From Nonomuraea jabiensis (GTDB taxonomy: Bacteria > Actinomycetota > Actinomycetes > Streptosporangiales > Streptosporangiaceae): 64,000 nucleotides of DNA. Position 1 is the first letter of the stretch, and every line of letters begins with the position of its first letter. Where the stretch lies: positions 6,584,501 to 6,648,500 of the forward strand of contig NZ_JACHMB010000001.1 of NCBI RefSeq assembly GCF_014204795.1. Direction: 5' to 3'. The notes below the pieces were generated by a model, which saw only the letters and a program-made list of their open reading frames with translations, was not told the DNA's origin and made no database searches. Position numbers and translations under genes: made by a program. Below are positions 9,072-16,888 of the stretch, piece after piece.

Positions 9072-10286
9072 TCAGCGCAGGGTGGCCAGTGTGTCGAGGG
9101 GGTTGTCCAGGAGGTTGGCGAAGGCGAGCTCGGCGGCACCGGCGAGCGTGGTGTCGTCGCCGAGGGCCGTCACGGCCAGGCGGACACGTTCGCGGGACAC
9201 CGGCAGGACATGCGCGTCGATCCGGGCGCGGACGCGTGACGCGGCGCCCGGGTAGACATCGCGGAGCATCCCGCCGAAGACCACGAGCGCCGGGTTGAAG
9301 AGGTTGATGAGGTTGACGACGCCGACACCGAGCCAGTCGCCGACGCGGTCGAGGGCGTCCCGCGCGCGGGCGTCGCCGGTCCCGGCGAGGGCGACGACTG
9401 CCCGGATGCCGTCGCGTCCGACGAGTTCGCCGGACCGTCCCGCGTAGTCGAGCAGCGCCTCCTCTCCCACCTCGGCCTCCAGACAGCCGCGCGACCCGCA
9501 CAGGCAGGGCCGCCCGTCGAACGGGTTGACCAGCATGTGCCCGAGTTCGCAGCCGTAGCCTCCGTCTCCGTCCAAGAGTTTGCCGCCGACGATGATCCCG
9601 CCGCCGACGCCGACGTCCCCGTGCAGGTAGATGAGGTTGTCGACGTCGCGTCCCGCGCCGCGTACGTGCTCGGCTATCGCACCCAGGTGCGCCTCGTTGC
9701 CGACCTCGACGGGAAGCCCGAGACCGAGGCCGGCGGCGAGTTCCGCGCCGAACGCCTGGTCCACCCAGCCGAGGTGCGGTCCGTACCGGACCGTGCCGTC
9801 GGCGCGCCTGATCAACCCGCAGTACGACGCGCCCACACCCACGCACAACGCGCCCGGACCGGCCCGGTCGACCAGTTCGCGGCCGAAGGTGGCGAGGACG
9901 CCCACGACGTCCTCCAGGTCGACCCCGGCGCGGGGCCGCACGGCCTCGCGGCGGTCGAGGACCTGGCCGCCGAGCCCGACACGGGCCGCGAGCAGCCGGT
10001 CCACGGCGACGTCGAACGCGAGCCCATACAGCGTTCCCTGCTCGGGCATGACGACGATGGACGGCCGCCCAGCGCGACCCCGGCCGATGGGGACGCCCTC
10101 GCGGACCAGCCCGGCGGCGGCGAGTTCGGCGGTCAGGTCCATGATGGTGCTGCGGTTGAGGCCCATCCGGCGGCCGAGCGCGGCTCGTGACACGGCCCCG
10201 TCCTTATGGACGCGCCGCAGCACCTCACTCAGGTTCCGCTGCCGCATCTGCTCCTGCGTCCGCGCACCCACCACCGATCCCGTCAC
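9072..10286 (-). CDS. ROK-family transcriptional regulator
   Basis: 404 aa. N-terminal winged helix (~15-80: RQRNLSEVLRRVHKDGAVSR, then AALGRRMGLNRSTIMDLTAE) fused to a sugar-kinase-like ROK domain. The ROK zinc motif is present as CLCGSRGCLEA after ELGHM, and the DVGVGGGIIVGG glycine-rich loop is intact. Known for the family: NagC/XylR/Mlc-type repressors release DNA on binding a sugar or sugar phosphate. No sugar-transport or catabolic gene adjoins it, so the target is unknown; the GH5/GH43 locus 40 kb away is too distant to link. The GTG/ATG start region lacks an obvious strong ribosome site. Confidence 0.93.
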   Translation of the reverse strand: MTGSVVGARTQEQMRQRNLSEVLRRVHKDGAVSRAALGRRMGLNRSTIMDLTAELAAAGLVREGVPIGRGRAGRPSIVVMPEQGTLYGLAFDVAVDRLLAARVGLGGQVLDRREAVRPRAGVDLEDVVGVLATFGRELVDRAGPGALCVGVGASYCGLIRRADGTVRYGPHLGWVDQAFGAELAAGLGLGLPVEVGNEAHLGAIAEHVRGAGRDVDNLIYLHGDVGVGGGIIVGGKLLDGDGGYGCELGHMLVNPFDGRPCLCGSRGCLEAEVGEEALLDYAGRSGELVGRDGIRAVVALAGTGDARARDALDRVGDWLGVGVVNLINLFNPALVVFGGMLRDVYPGAASRVRARIDAHVLPVSRERVRLAVTALGDDTTLAGAAELAFANLLDNPLDTLATLR

Positions 10287-10589
10287 CCCCGCCAGCCTAG
10301 GCCGGGTCGGTACTTGTGAACAGCAGGACAGCCATGAGCGCTCCCCACAGGCGTCCCGAGGCGAGAAGCTACATCTCAGGGAAGGACGCGATCAGCAAGA
10401 TCAACTAATTGGACGAGAGCTCAGGGCTCGCTCACGCCGCCCAGAAAGGATGCTGCGCGAGCACACGGCAAAAGCCCGGCCCTGCAGGTGGAGAAGCCCG
10501 ATGCCTGGCCGTGTCGTGGCCGGTTGAGAGACCGACCTGCGGTTCGTCGTCCCGGCCAAGATGATCAACGCCAGCGGCCGGCTCGAAGC
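10287..10589. other. Stretch without a supported gene
   Basis: Upstream region of the ROK gene, probably holding its promoter, followed by sequence with no coding signal. I see no IS end or RNA gene in it. Confidence 0.4.
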
Positions 10590-10850
10590 CAGGCGACAGC
10601 GCGTACGAGTTGCTCTTCATGCTGAGCGGCGCCAACACCTCCTTGTCCATGTACGGGGCCAGCGCGAGGCCGCGCGTCTGCTCCACCATCGAAGCAGGCA
10701 CCGGAGTAGTGGAACTCCACCGCCGGACGAGCTCGGTCTTCGGCAAGTTACCCGCGTCCGGGCCGTAGCCGGCGAAGCCGCAACAGCCGTTGGCAGGAGG
10801 CGTGGAGCCGCGGCCGATGGGCCTCCGGCGCGAACTCGCCCGTCGCGGAG
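10590..10850 (-). pseudogene. Serine hydrolase (beta-lactamase class C-like) fragment
   Basis: On the minus strand, successive frames read GCCGFAGYGPDAGNLP, then VEFHYSGACF, then MVEQTRGLALAPYMDKEVLA followed by LSMKSNSYALSP. These line up in order with the HTAGxxxxGFPGY, FxYSGGG and MxxxVLxPLGMxxSxY segments of class C serine hydrolases, with frame changes between them. The SxxK active-site region and the C-terminal half are absent. It is a decayed middle piece. Confidence 0.6.
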
Positions 10851-10863
10851 TCACCCCGACCCC

Positions 10864-11388
10864 TCAATGACGGCTCCTCCAACGGGCCAGCCACGCCGCG
10901 TGCTGACGCATGCGGGTGAGGTCCTCAGGAAAGCAGCTCTCCCAGCCCTCATCCAAACGCATCCAGGCCACGGGCTGCCCGGGCTCCGCGACGAACGGAG
11001 TTGTCACATCGACAACCGCGGCATAAGACAGCCCGAGCGTGACAGATAACTTCGGGTGGTAAGAGCGAACCGCAACCGCTGCCGGCTCGTCCAGCAGTCC
11101 CACTCGAAGGCCGGTCTCCTCGAAGAGTTCCCGCGCCGCACCCTCACGCGGCGTCTCTCCGAACTCGACTTTCCCGCCTGGCGGAACCCAGCCTCGCCAA
11201 GGATGCTTCACCAACAGGACCTGGGCGAGACCCTTGTCAAAGACCCAGACCTCGGCCGCGAGCGGCTCCATCGGGCCTCGCCCAGCAACGGCCAGCCACT
11301 GGCGAGCCTCGTCGAACTCGGCCACAGCCCGGCCGGCGTCGATGACTGCCGCCTCGAGAACCCGCTTGCCGACCACGTTCCGCACCAT
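10864..11388 (-). CDS. Nudix hydrolase
   Basis: About 174 aa if translation starts at MVRNVVGKRV. The frame stays open upstream to 11847, but that extension is not protein-like. The Nudix box is canonical: GGKVEFGETPREGAARELFE then ETGL, fitting Gx5Ex7REUxEExGU with the metal-binding Glu residues present, preceded by VLLVKHPWRGWVPP. These enzymes cleave nucleoside diphosphates linked to another moiety (8-oxo-dGTP, NADH, ADP-ribose and others); the substrate is not evident. The ~50 residues before the Nudix fold are helical and unassigned. The gene stands alone. Confidence 0.85.
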   Translation of the reverse strand: MVRNVVGKRVLEAAVIDAGRAVAEFDEARQWLAVAGRGPMEPLAAEVWVFDKGLAQVLLVKHPWRGWVPPGGKVEFGETPREGAARELFEETGLRVGLLDEPAAVAVRSYHPKLSVTLGLSYAAVVDVTTPFVAEPGQPVAWMRLDEGWESCFPEDLTRMRQHAAWLARWRSRH

Positions 11389-11879
11389 CCGGCCAAGATA
11401 CTGTGACGCACTGACATCGAAGCTCTCACGAGTATCCCGACCAGCAGGAAGAGGCCGCTCCTCCGTCAGCGCAGGCTCCCGCGGCCCGACGCCGACAGTG
11501 TGGGACCAGGCAGCGGCAGGATGAAGAGGTCGAAGGTGATCCCCCGCTGGCTGCGGAGGATGCGACCGGCTGCCTGATTGACGGCAGCAGTCGTCGTCTC
11601 GTCGCCGCGCCGGCGACGACACCCCAAGAGCCGCCAGGAGAGCGACCTCGCCGCGCAGGAGCCGCGCCGGCTGGATGAGTTCGCCGATCTGCTCGGAGGC
11701 GATCTCGTTCTGATCGGGACCGGTCATGCGTCGGAAGGCGCGGGGTCTGCACGGCAGGGACGGCCACCAGCAGCGCCGCCAGGTAGTGGACGATGACCGA
11801 ACCGTTGACGCCGTTGGTACGGCATGTTGTGATCCACACATGCGCATTTCGTACTTATTTAGTAGGAAATGAGGTGGTT
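11389..11879. other. Stretch without a supported gene
   Basis: It separates the divergent Nudix and SGNH genes. The right end (about 11820-11870) is locally A/T-rich and is the likely promoter region of the SGNH gene. No further gene, IS end or RNA is recognisable. Confidence 0.4.
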
Positions 11880-13133
11880 ATGAGGTTTCTTCAGCGTGCC
11901 GCCGCCGCTGTCATGCTCCTGGTGAGCGCGGCGGCCATCCAGGTCGTACAGGGTGGACCGGCGCAGGCGGCTCTGCCCACCGCCGCCGTCGCGCTCGGCG
12001 ACAGCTTCGTCAGCGGGGAGGGCGCGGGGGACTACCAGCCCGTCGTCGACGCCTCCGGTACGGCACAGGCCTTCCCCGGCTGGTCGGCGGCCAACAGCAA
12101 CGCCTACTTCTGTCACCGGTCGGCGAACGCCTCGGTGTTCACGGCGTCGCTCCCGGGCATCCAGCAACGTTTCAACCTCGCCTGCTCCGGCGCCCAGCCC
12201 GCCGACATCGCCAACCCCGCAAGCGCCCGGCCCGAGGGCCGCGCCGTCGCCTCGCAACTCGATCAGCTGCGCGCCCTCGCCCAGACGCACGACATCGACG
12301 TCGTCCTCGTCGGCCTCGGCTCCAACAACACCCAGTTCACGTTCGGCGACGTGGCCACGCTGTGCGCCAACCGCTTCATCGCCGACGCCTGGACAGGCTG
12401 GTGGGAGTTCTGGGCCTATCTGAACGGCGAGGTGCCGCAGAGGCCCTGCACCGCTTCGGACCTGGCCACCGACACCGAGGTCGCCGCCGCCACCACCGAG
12501 ACCACCGCGGCCCTGCGCCAGATCCTCGACACCCTCGCCCAGATCGACGCCGACGGCACCCACCAGGTGATCCTGCAGACCTACACCAACCCGCTGCCGC
12601 CCGACATCGCCCCGCAGTACCACGAGGAGGACGGCCGCACCGACACCCGCGACAAGTTCCGCGCCCTCGGCGCCGAGCGCTACGCCGCCGGGTGCCCGAT
12701 CCACCGTGCGAGCCTCGCCCCTGGTCAGGTGTTCTCCCAGAACCTCGGCTCCCTGGTCAAGAACGCGTACGCCACGCTGGCAGCCGAACGCCCGGCGGCC
12801 GACCTGCGCGTACTGGACGTCCAGCGGGCTTTCGACGGGGCCAGGCTCTGCGAGAACCCCGACAGCCCGGCGGGCGCGCTCGCGACGCCGGTCCGGGTAC
12901 AGGACGGGCCGTCCGGCACGTTCATCACCAGCCTGTCCGGCTGGGACAAGATCGGTATCCAGCGGGCGGCGAACACCTGCGTCACCTACTTCCAGACCTG
13001 CCAGGAGTCGTGGCACCCCAACGCAGCGGGCCACACGGTCCTCGGCCAGTGCCTGACCGGCGCCTTCGCCGCGGCGCCCCGCGCGATCGTCACGTGCGCC
13101 CGTAACCCGGACGGCACGCTCACCATCTCCTGA
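11880..13133 (+). CDS. Secreted SGNH/GDSL-type hydrolase
   Basis: 417 aa from the ATG at 11880, chosen because MRFLQRAAAAVMLLVSAAAI begins a proper Sec signal (ending AQA) and a GAGGTGG ribosome site sits just upstream; the 29 extra upstream codons do not look like protein. Block I is ALGDSFVSGEG with the nucleophilic Ser; LVGLGSNNTQF supplies the GxxN block; the C-terminal SWHPNAAGH supplies the catalytic His, with Trp where the usual DxxH Asp stands. Several cysteines suggest disulphides. The family includes extracellular lipases and esterases of actinomycetes that deacylate lipids or polysaccharides; the substrate here is unknown. Confidence 0.9.
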   Translation: MRFLQRAAAAVMLLVSAAAIQVVQGGPAQAALPTAAVALGDSFVSGEGAGDYQPVVDASGTAQAFPGWSAANSNAYFCHRSANASVFTASLPGIQQRFNLACSGAQPADIANPASARPEGRAVASQLDQLRALAQTHDIDVVLVGLGSNNTQFTFGDVATLCANRFIADAWTGWWEFWAYLNGEVPQRPCTASDLATDTEVAAATTETTAALRQILDTLAQIDADGTHQVILQTYTNPLPPDIAPQYHEEDGRTDTRDKFRALGAERYAAGCPIHRASLAPGQVFSQNLGSLVKNAYATLAAERPAADLRVLDVQRAFDGARLCENPDSPAGALATPVRVQDGPSGTFITSLSGWDKIGIQRAANTCVTYFQTCQESWHPNAAGHTVLGQCLTGAFAAAPRAIVTCARNPDGTLTIS

Positions 13134-13319
13134 CCTCTCCTGAGCTTCGCGTCAGGCTGTCTGGGCCGGACGCGTCGCGGGGCAGGCGATCGGTCCGGGC
13201 AGCGCGGCGGGGACGGCGCTGCCCGAGCTGCCGTCGGCGCAGGCGAGGGAGTGGGCCCAGAGCTGCGCGCGGTGTGCGTGCGTGAGGTCGTGCGGCGAGG
13301 CGAGCGCGGTGGGAACCGT

Positions 13320-13553
13320 GGTGGCCGCGTCACTGATCACGAGTACGCGAAGCTGCTGGCGTTCCGGGTCGCCCTGCGCCGTTTCCTGCGCTGGAGCGGC
13401 AAGGACCGGCGGGTCGTCCAACTGACGCTCACCGAGGCGGGCGAGCGCAAGCTCGCCCTGCTGAGCGCCACCCATCTGGAAGAGCTGCAGCGGTTGGTCC
13501 CCTTGGTCACCGCGTTCGCCGAACCCATGACCGCCACGACTCAGGCGCCGTGA
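13320..13553 (+). pseudogene. MarR-family regulator with internal deletion
   Basis: YAKLLAFRVALRRFLRWS matches the first helix of the MarR fold (typically FRYxLRRFLxFSE). It runs directly into KDRRVVQLTLTEAGERKLAL and LSATHLEELQRL, the wing and last helix. The ~60 residues of the DNA-recognition helices between them are gone while the frame stays open, so the product could not bind DNA normally. A minus-strand frame at 13.15-13.33 kb ends in a plausible C-terminus (CPATRPAQTA) but is unidentified. Confidence 0.6.
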
Positions 13554-13590
13554 AACCTGGCCCGATCGTCTCGCTCCCGCGCGGTACGAC

Positions 13591-15507
13591 CTAGCGATCG
13601 CCGGCGTGCCTGACCTCCGGAATCCAGCCACCCGCCAAGACCATGGCCCGCTGGCGGGCGGACAGGCGGTGCCGGAGGATCACGCCACCGGCGTCGATCT
13701 CGTTTCCGGTCTCCACCGCCTTGCGCAGCCCGTTCAGCCGCAGCTCGTCGCCCTGGGCGATGCGGTCGTAGTCGGCTTCGTCGGCGAACTCCAGTGCCAG
13801 GACGCCGAAATTGGCAAGGTTCTGCCAGTGGATGCGGGCGAAGGACTTGGCGATCACGACCCGGAGCCCGAGGTGGCGGGGGACGATGGCGGCGTGTTCC
13901 CTGGAGGAGCCCTGGCCGTAGTTGCGCCCGCCGACGATGGTGTGCGGCCCCGCGGCGCGTGCCCGCTGAGGGTAGGTCTCGTCGAGCTGTCCGAAGGCGA
14001 AGTCGGCCAGCGCCGCGATGTTGCTGCGGTACGGCAGCGCCCGCGCGCCGGCGGGCAGGATCTCGTCGGTGGAGACGTCGTCACCGACCTTGAGCAGGAC
14101 CGGCAGGGTGAGCGAGTCCGGCAGCGGGTCCAGCTCGGGAAGTGAGCCGATGCTGTCGGCCTTGACCAGGGCGACCTGGCGGGCCTCCGCGATCGGCAAC
14201 GGTTTCTGCAGCGGGGTCGTGATGGCGCTGGCGATGCGCGGCTGCCGTACCTCGGGGAGAGCCAGGTCGAGGTCGCGCGGGTCGGTGATGGCGCCGGTGA
14301 GCGCCGCCGCGGCGGCGGTCTCCGGCGAGCAGAGCCAGACCGAGTCGTCGTGGGTGCCCGAGCGGCCGGGGAAGTTGCGGGGGAAGGTACGCAGGCTGTT
14401 ACGGCCGACGGCGGGAGCCTGGCCCATGCCGATGCAGCCCAGGCAGCCGGTCTGGTGGATGCGGGCGCCGGACTCGATCAGCGCGGTGAGCGCGCCGGTC
14501 TTGACCAGGTCGGCCAGGACCTGCCGCGAGGTCGGATTGATCTCCAGGGACACCTGCGGGTGCACCTGCCTGCCGCGCAACATCTCCGCCACCACGGCGA
14601 AGTCGCGCAGGCCCGGATTGGCCGACGAGCCCACGACGACCTGGTGGACCGGCTCGCCGGCGACCTGCCGTACCGGGACCACGTTTCCCGGCGAGCCGGG
14701 CCTGGCGATGAGCGGTTCCACGGCGGACAGATCGATCTCGTCCCGTAGGTCATATCCGGCGTCCGGATCGGCCGCCAGCTCCACGTGGTCGCCGGCCCGT
14801 CCCTGGGCGTACAGGAACTCCAGGACCCGCTCGTCGGAGGGGAAGACGGACGTGGTGGCGCCCAGCTCGGCGCCCATGTTGGCGATCACGTGCCGGTCCA
14901 TGGCGCTCAGCGCGTCCAGCCCCGGGCCGTGGTATTCGATGATCTTGTGTACGCCGCCCGACACGCCGTGGCGGCGCAGCAACTCCAGAATGACGTCCTT
15001 GGCGCTCACCCAACCCGGCAACGCGCCCGCCAGCCGTATGCCCCAGATCCGTGGCATGGTCACGTACAGTGGCTGCCCGGCCATGGCCATCGCCACCTCC
15101 AGGCCGCCCACGCCGATCGCCAGCATGCCCAGCGAACCGGCGGCGCAGGTGTGGGAGTCGGCGCCGGCGAGCGTCCGTCCCGGCACGCCGAAGTGCTGCA
15201 TGTGGGTGGGGTGGGAGACGCCGTTGCCCGGCGGCGAGTACCAGATCCCGTAGCGCCGGCAGGCCGAGCGCAGGAACAGGTGGTCGGCCATGTTGCGCTC
15301 GTCGGACTGCAGGAGGTTGTGGTCGACGTACTGCGCCGCCACCTCGGTGCGTACCCGGTCCAGGCCCAGCGCCTCCAGCTCCAACATCACCATCGTGCCC
15401 GTGGCGTCCTGGATCAGCGCCTGGTCGACGCGCAGCCCGATCTCCTCGCCCGGCCGCATCTCCCCATCGGTCAGATGCGAGCTGATCAGCTTCTCAGCCA
15501 GATTCAC
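13591..15507 (-). CDS. Aconitase-family hydratase (short 640-aa type) with an altered Fe-S ligand motif
   Basis: 638 aa, the length of the compact bacterial aconitase branch. Conserved elements: DATGTMVMLELEALG (35-49), SPPGNGVSH, AGADSHT (114-120), NMGAELGATTSVFPSDE, TGCLGCIGMG (C355, C358) and, in the swivel domain, GRNYGQGSSREHAA and FARIHWQNLANFG. Oddity: the motif that normally supplies the first cluster Cys, GSCTNS, reads GSSANPG (~293-299), while an extra Cys (C121) sits directly after DSHT. Either the cluster is ligated differently or the protein belongs to a subfamily with another hydro-lyase substrate. It is a single gene next to an imine-reductase-like gene on the other strand. Confidence 0.88.
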   Translation of the reverse strand: MNLAEKLISSHLTDGEMRPGEEIGLRVDQALIQDATGTMVMLELEALGLDRVRTEVAAQYVDHNLLQSDERNMADHLFLRSACRRYGIWYSPPGNGVSHPTHMQHFGVPGRTLAGADSHTCAAGSLGMLAIGVGGLEVAMAMAGQPLYVTMPRIWGIRLAGALPGWVSAKDVILELLRRHGVSGGVHKIIEYHGPGLDALSAMDRHVIANMGAELGATTSVFPSDERVLEFLYAQGRAGDHVELAADPDAGYDLRDEIDLSAVEPLIARPGSPGNVVPVRQVAGEPVHQVVVGSSANPGLRDFAVVAEMLRGRQVHPQVSLEINPTSRQVLADLVKTGALTALIESGARIHQTGCLGCIGMGQAPAVGRNSLRTFPRNFPGRSGTHDDSVWLCSPETAAAAALTGAITDPRDLDLALPEVRQPRIASAITTPLQKPLPIAEARQVALVKADSIGSLPELDPLPDSLTLPVLLKVGDDVSTDEILPAGARALPYRSNIAALADFAFGQLDETYPQRARAAGPHTIVGGRNYGQGSSREHAAIVPRHLGLRVVIAKSFARIHWQNLANFGVLALEFADEADYDRIAQGDELRLNGLRKAVETGNEIDAGGVILRHRLSARQRAMVLAGGWIPEVRHAGDR

Positions 15508-15759
15508 CGCTCCACGCCCCCATGGATGGCCCTCTCGGAGTGCTGCCCTCGGACGCCTGTATCAGTCGGCGGTTCTCACTCAAGAGGCGGAACGAGGCTT
15601 TGATCACGGCGCTGAAAACGATCAGCCAGACAGCGGCCAGCTGCAGAACGCCCACAGCAAGAGCGACACCCCGACGGCGAACTCGCGGCACCACGCCGAC
15701 GCCCGACGGGAGGTTCAGCGTGCTGCCCCCTTCCCTCCCGCACCTGCTCCATTACCGTC

Positions 15760-15790
15760 TTGACCTCAAGTTAAGTTGAGTTTGCAAAAT
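15760..15790 (+). promoter_or_regulatory. SoxR/MerR-type promoter and operator
   Basis: A -35 TTGACC (15760-15765) and a -10 CAAAAT (15785-15790) are separated by 19 bp, the overlong spacer typical of MerR-family promoters. The spacer holds an inverted repeat, CTCAA-(6)-TTGAG (15765-15780), which differs only at one central base and the last outer base from the SoxR box CCTCAAGTTAACTTGAGG known in enterics and Streptomyces. Transcription would start near 15797, at the ATG of the next gene, predicting a leaderless message. No MerR/SoxR gene is adjacent. Confidence 0.65.
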
Positions 15791-15797
15791 CGCCTCC

Positions 15798-16736
15798 ATG
15801 ACGGAAATCAAGGCCTCTGAGTACCGGATTGCTGTGATCGGCACAGGCGCCATCGGCAGTGCGGTTGCGCGTCGCTTGCTCGCCGGTGGTCACGACGTGG
15901 TGGTGTGGAACCGTACGGCGAGCCGTTCTGCCACGTTGGTGGACGCCGGGGCGGTGCCGGCGGGATCTGCCGGAGAAGCGGTATCCTCCGCCACGCTGGT
16001 CCTTCTCACCCTTACCGATCACGTCGCCGTGCGGCAGTGCCTCGCCGAACTGGACGGGGACCTGTCCGGGCGAACGATCGTCGCGATGTGCACCGGCACC
16101 GCCGACGACGCGAAGCATGCCGCCCAGCGGGTGACCGCCCTGGGGGCGTCCTACCTTGACGCGGGCATCCAGGCCGCACCGGAGATGATCGGCACCGACG
16201 CGGCGACCATCCTGTACAGCGGCTCTCGGCCCGCGTTCGAGCGACACCGCGCGGTCCTCGGGCTGCTGAGCACGCCGCACTTCGTGGGAGACGCGCCGCA
16301 AGCGGCCGCGATCTGGGATCTCACCCTGTTCGGCCTCTGGTACGACGCCCAACTCGGCCTGTTGCGGGCCCTGGACACCGTGCGGGAAGCGGGCATCGAC
16401 GTCGCCGAGTTCGTGGACACCGCGGTCGGACAGCTCGGGCACGTGGTCACGGGGGCGTCCACCACGGCCTCCGAGCTGCAGCGGGGCACCTACCCGGCAG
16501 GGCCCGCCACCCTCGCCGAGCACCTCACGGTCATCCGCCACCTCATCGCACTGCGGGGCGGCCAAGCGCTCGGCGACGGCGGACTGCCGGCGGTGGCGGC
16601 CAGGATCGAAGCGCTCATGGCACAGGGCCGTGAAGGTGAAGGACTGACCGCCACGATCGCCCCGATCGCCACGACGACGAACCAGGCCAGTCCCGCACAG
16701 CCGGTCGCTGTCGGCCAGGACCAGCACGAACAGTGA
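15798..16736 (+). CDS. NAD(P)-dependent beta-hydroxyacid dehydrogenase / imine reductase-like oxidoreductase
   Basis: 312 aa. Rossmann start IAVIGTGAIGSAVARRLLAG (11-30) followed by VVVWNRTASRS, the NADPH-type second motif of 6-phosphogluconate-dehydrogenase-like enzymes. The C-terminal helical domain (LTLFGLWYDAQLGLLRALDT, then EAGIDVAEFVDTAVG) matches imine reductases and their relatives, which reduce C=N bonds or act as reductases of unknown native substrate. The soluble enzyme ends with a low-complexity tail. It directly follows the SoxR-like promoter, so induction by redox-cycling compounds is predicted. In other actinomycetes such genes commonly pair with MerR regulators; here the regulator must act in trans. 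Confidence 0.88.
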   Translation: MTEIKASEYRIAVIGTGAIGSAVARRLLAGGHDVVVWNRTASRSATLVDAGAVPAGSAGEAVSSATLVLLTLTDHVAVRQCLAELDGDLSGRTIVAMCTGTADDAKHAAQRVTALGASYLDAGIQAAPEMIGTDAATILYSGSRPAFERHRAVLGLLSTPHFVGDAPQAAAIWDLTLFGLWYDAQLGLLRALDTVREAGIDVAEFVDTAVGQLGHVVTGASTTASELQRGTYPAGPATLAEHLTVIRHLIALRGGQALGDGGLPAVAARIEALMAQGREGEGLTATIAPIATTTNQASPAQPVAVGQDQHEQ

Positions 16737-16863
16737 TCGTTGTGTGCCCCACTGCCCCCATGCCATGGGATGGGTATTTCATGCGCCAGTGCTGACGTTT
16801 GCCATCTTTTGGTGGTCCCTCTTCCGTGAACCGGTAAGGAAAACAAAGGGGGTATCGCGGTGT

Positions 16864-16888
16864 CTCTGATCAGGAGGGGTGATCAGAG
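16864..16888 (+). promoter_or_regulatory. Hairpin with the ribosome-binding site in its loop
   Basis: A perfect 9-bp inverted repeat, CTCTGATCA (16864-16872) and TGATCAGAG (16880-16888), encloses a 7-base loop GGAGGGG that contains the Shine-Dalgarno sequence of the sensor-kinase gene. The GTG at 16879 straddles the loop-stem edge and the GTG at 16888 ends the stem. It may gate translation in the RNA or be a DNA operator; the sequence cannot decide between them. Confidence 0.6.

Noticed and set aside
9031-9846. 271-codon Arg-rich minus-strand frame
   Set aside because: Out-of-frame reading within the ROK regulator gene.
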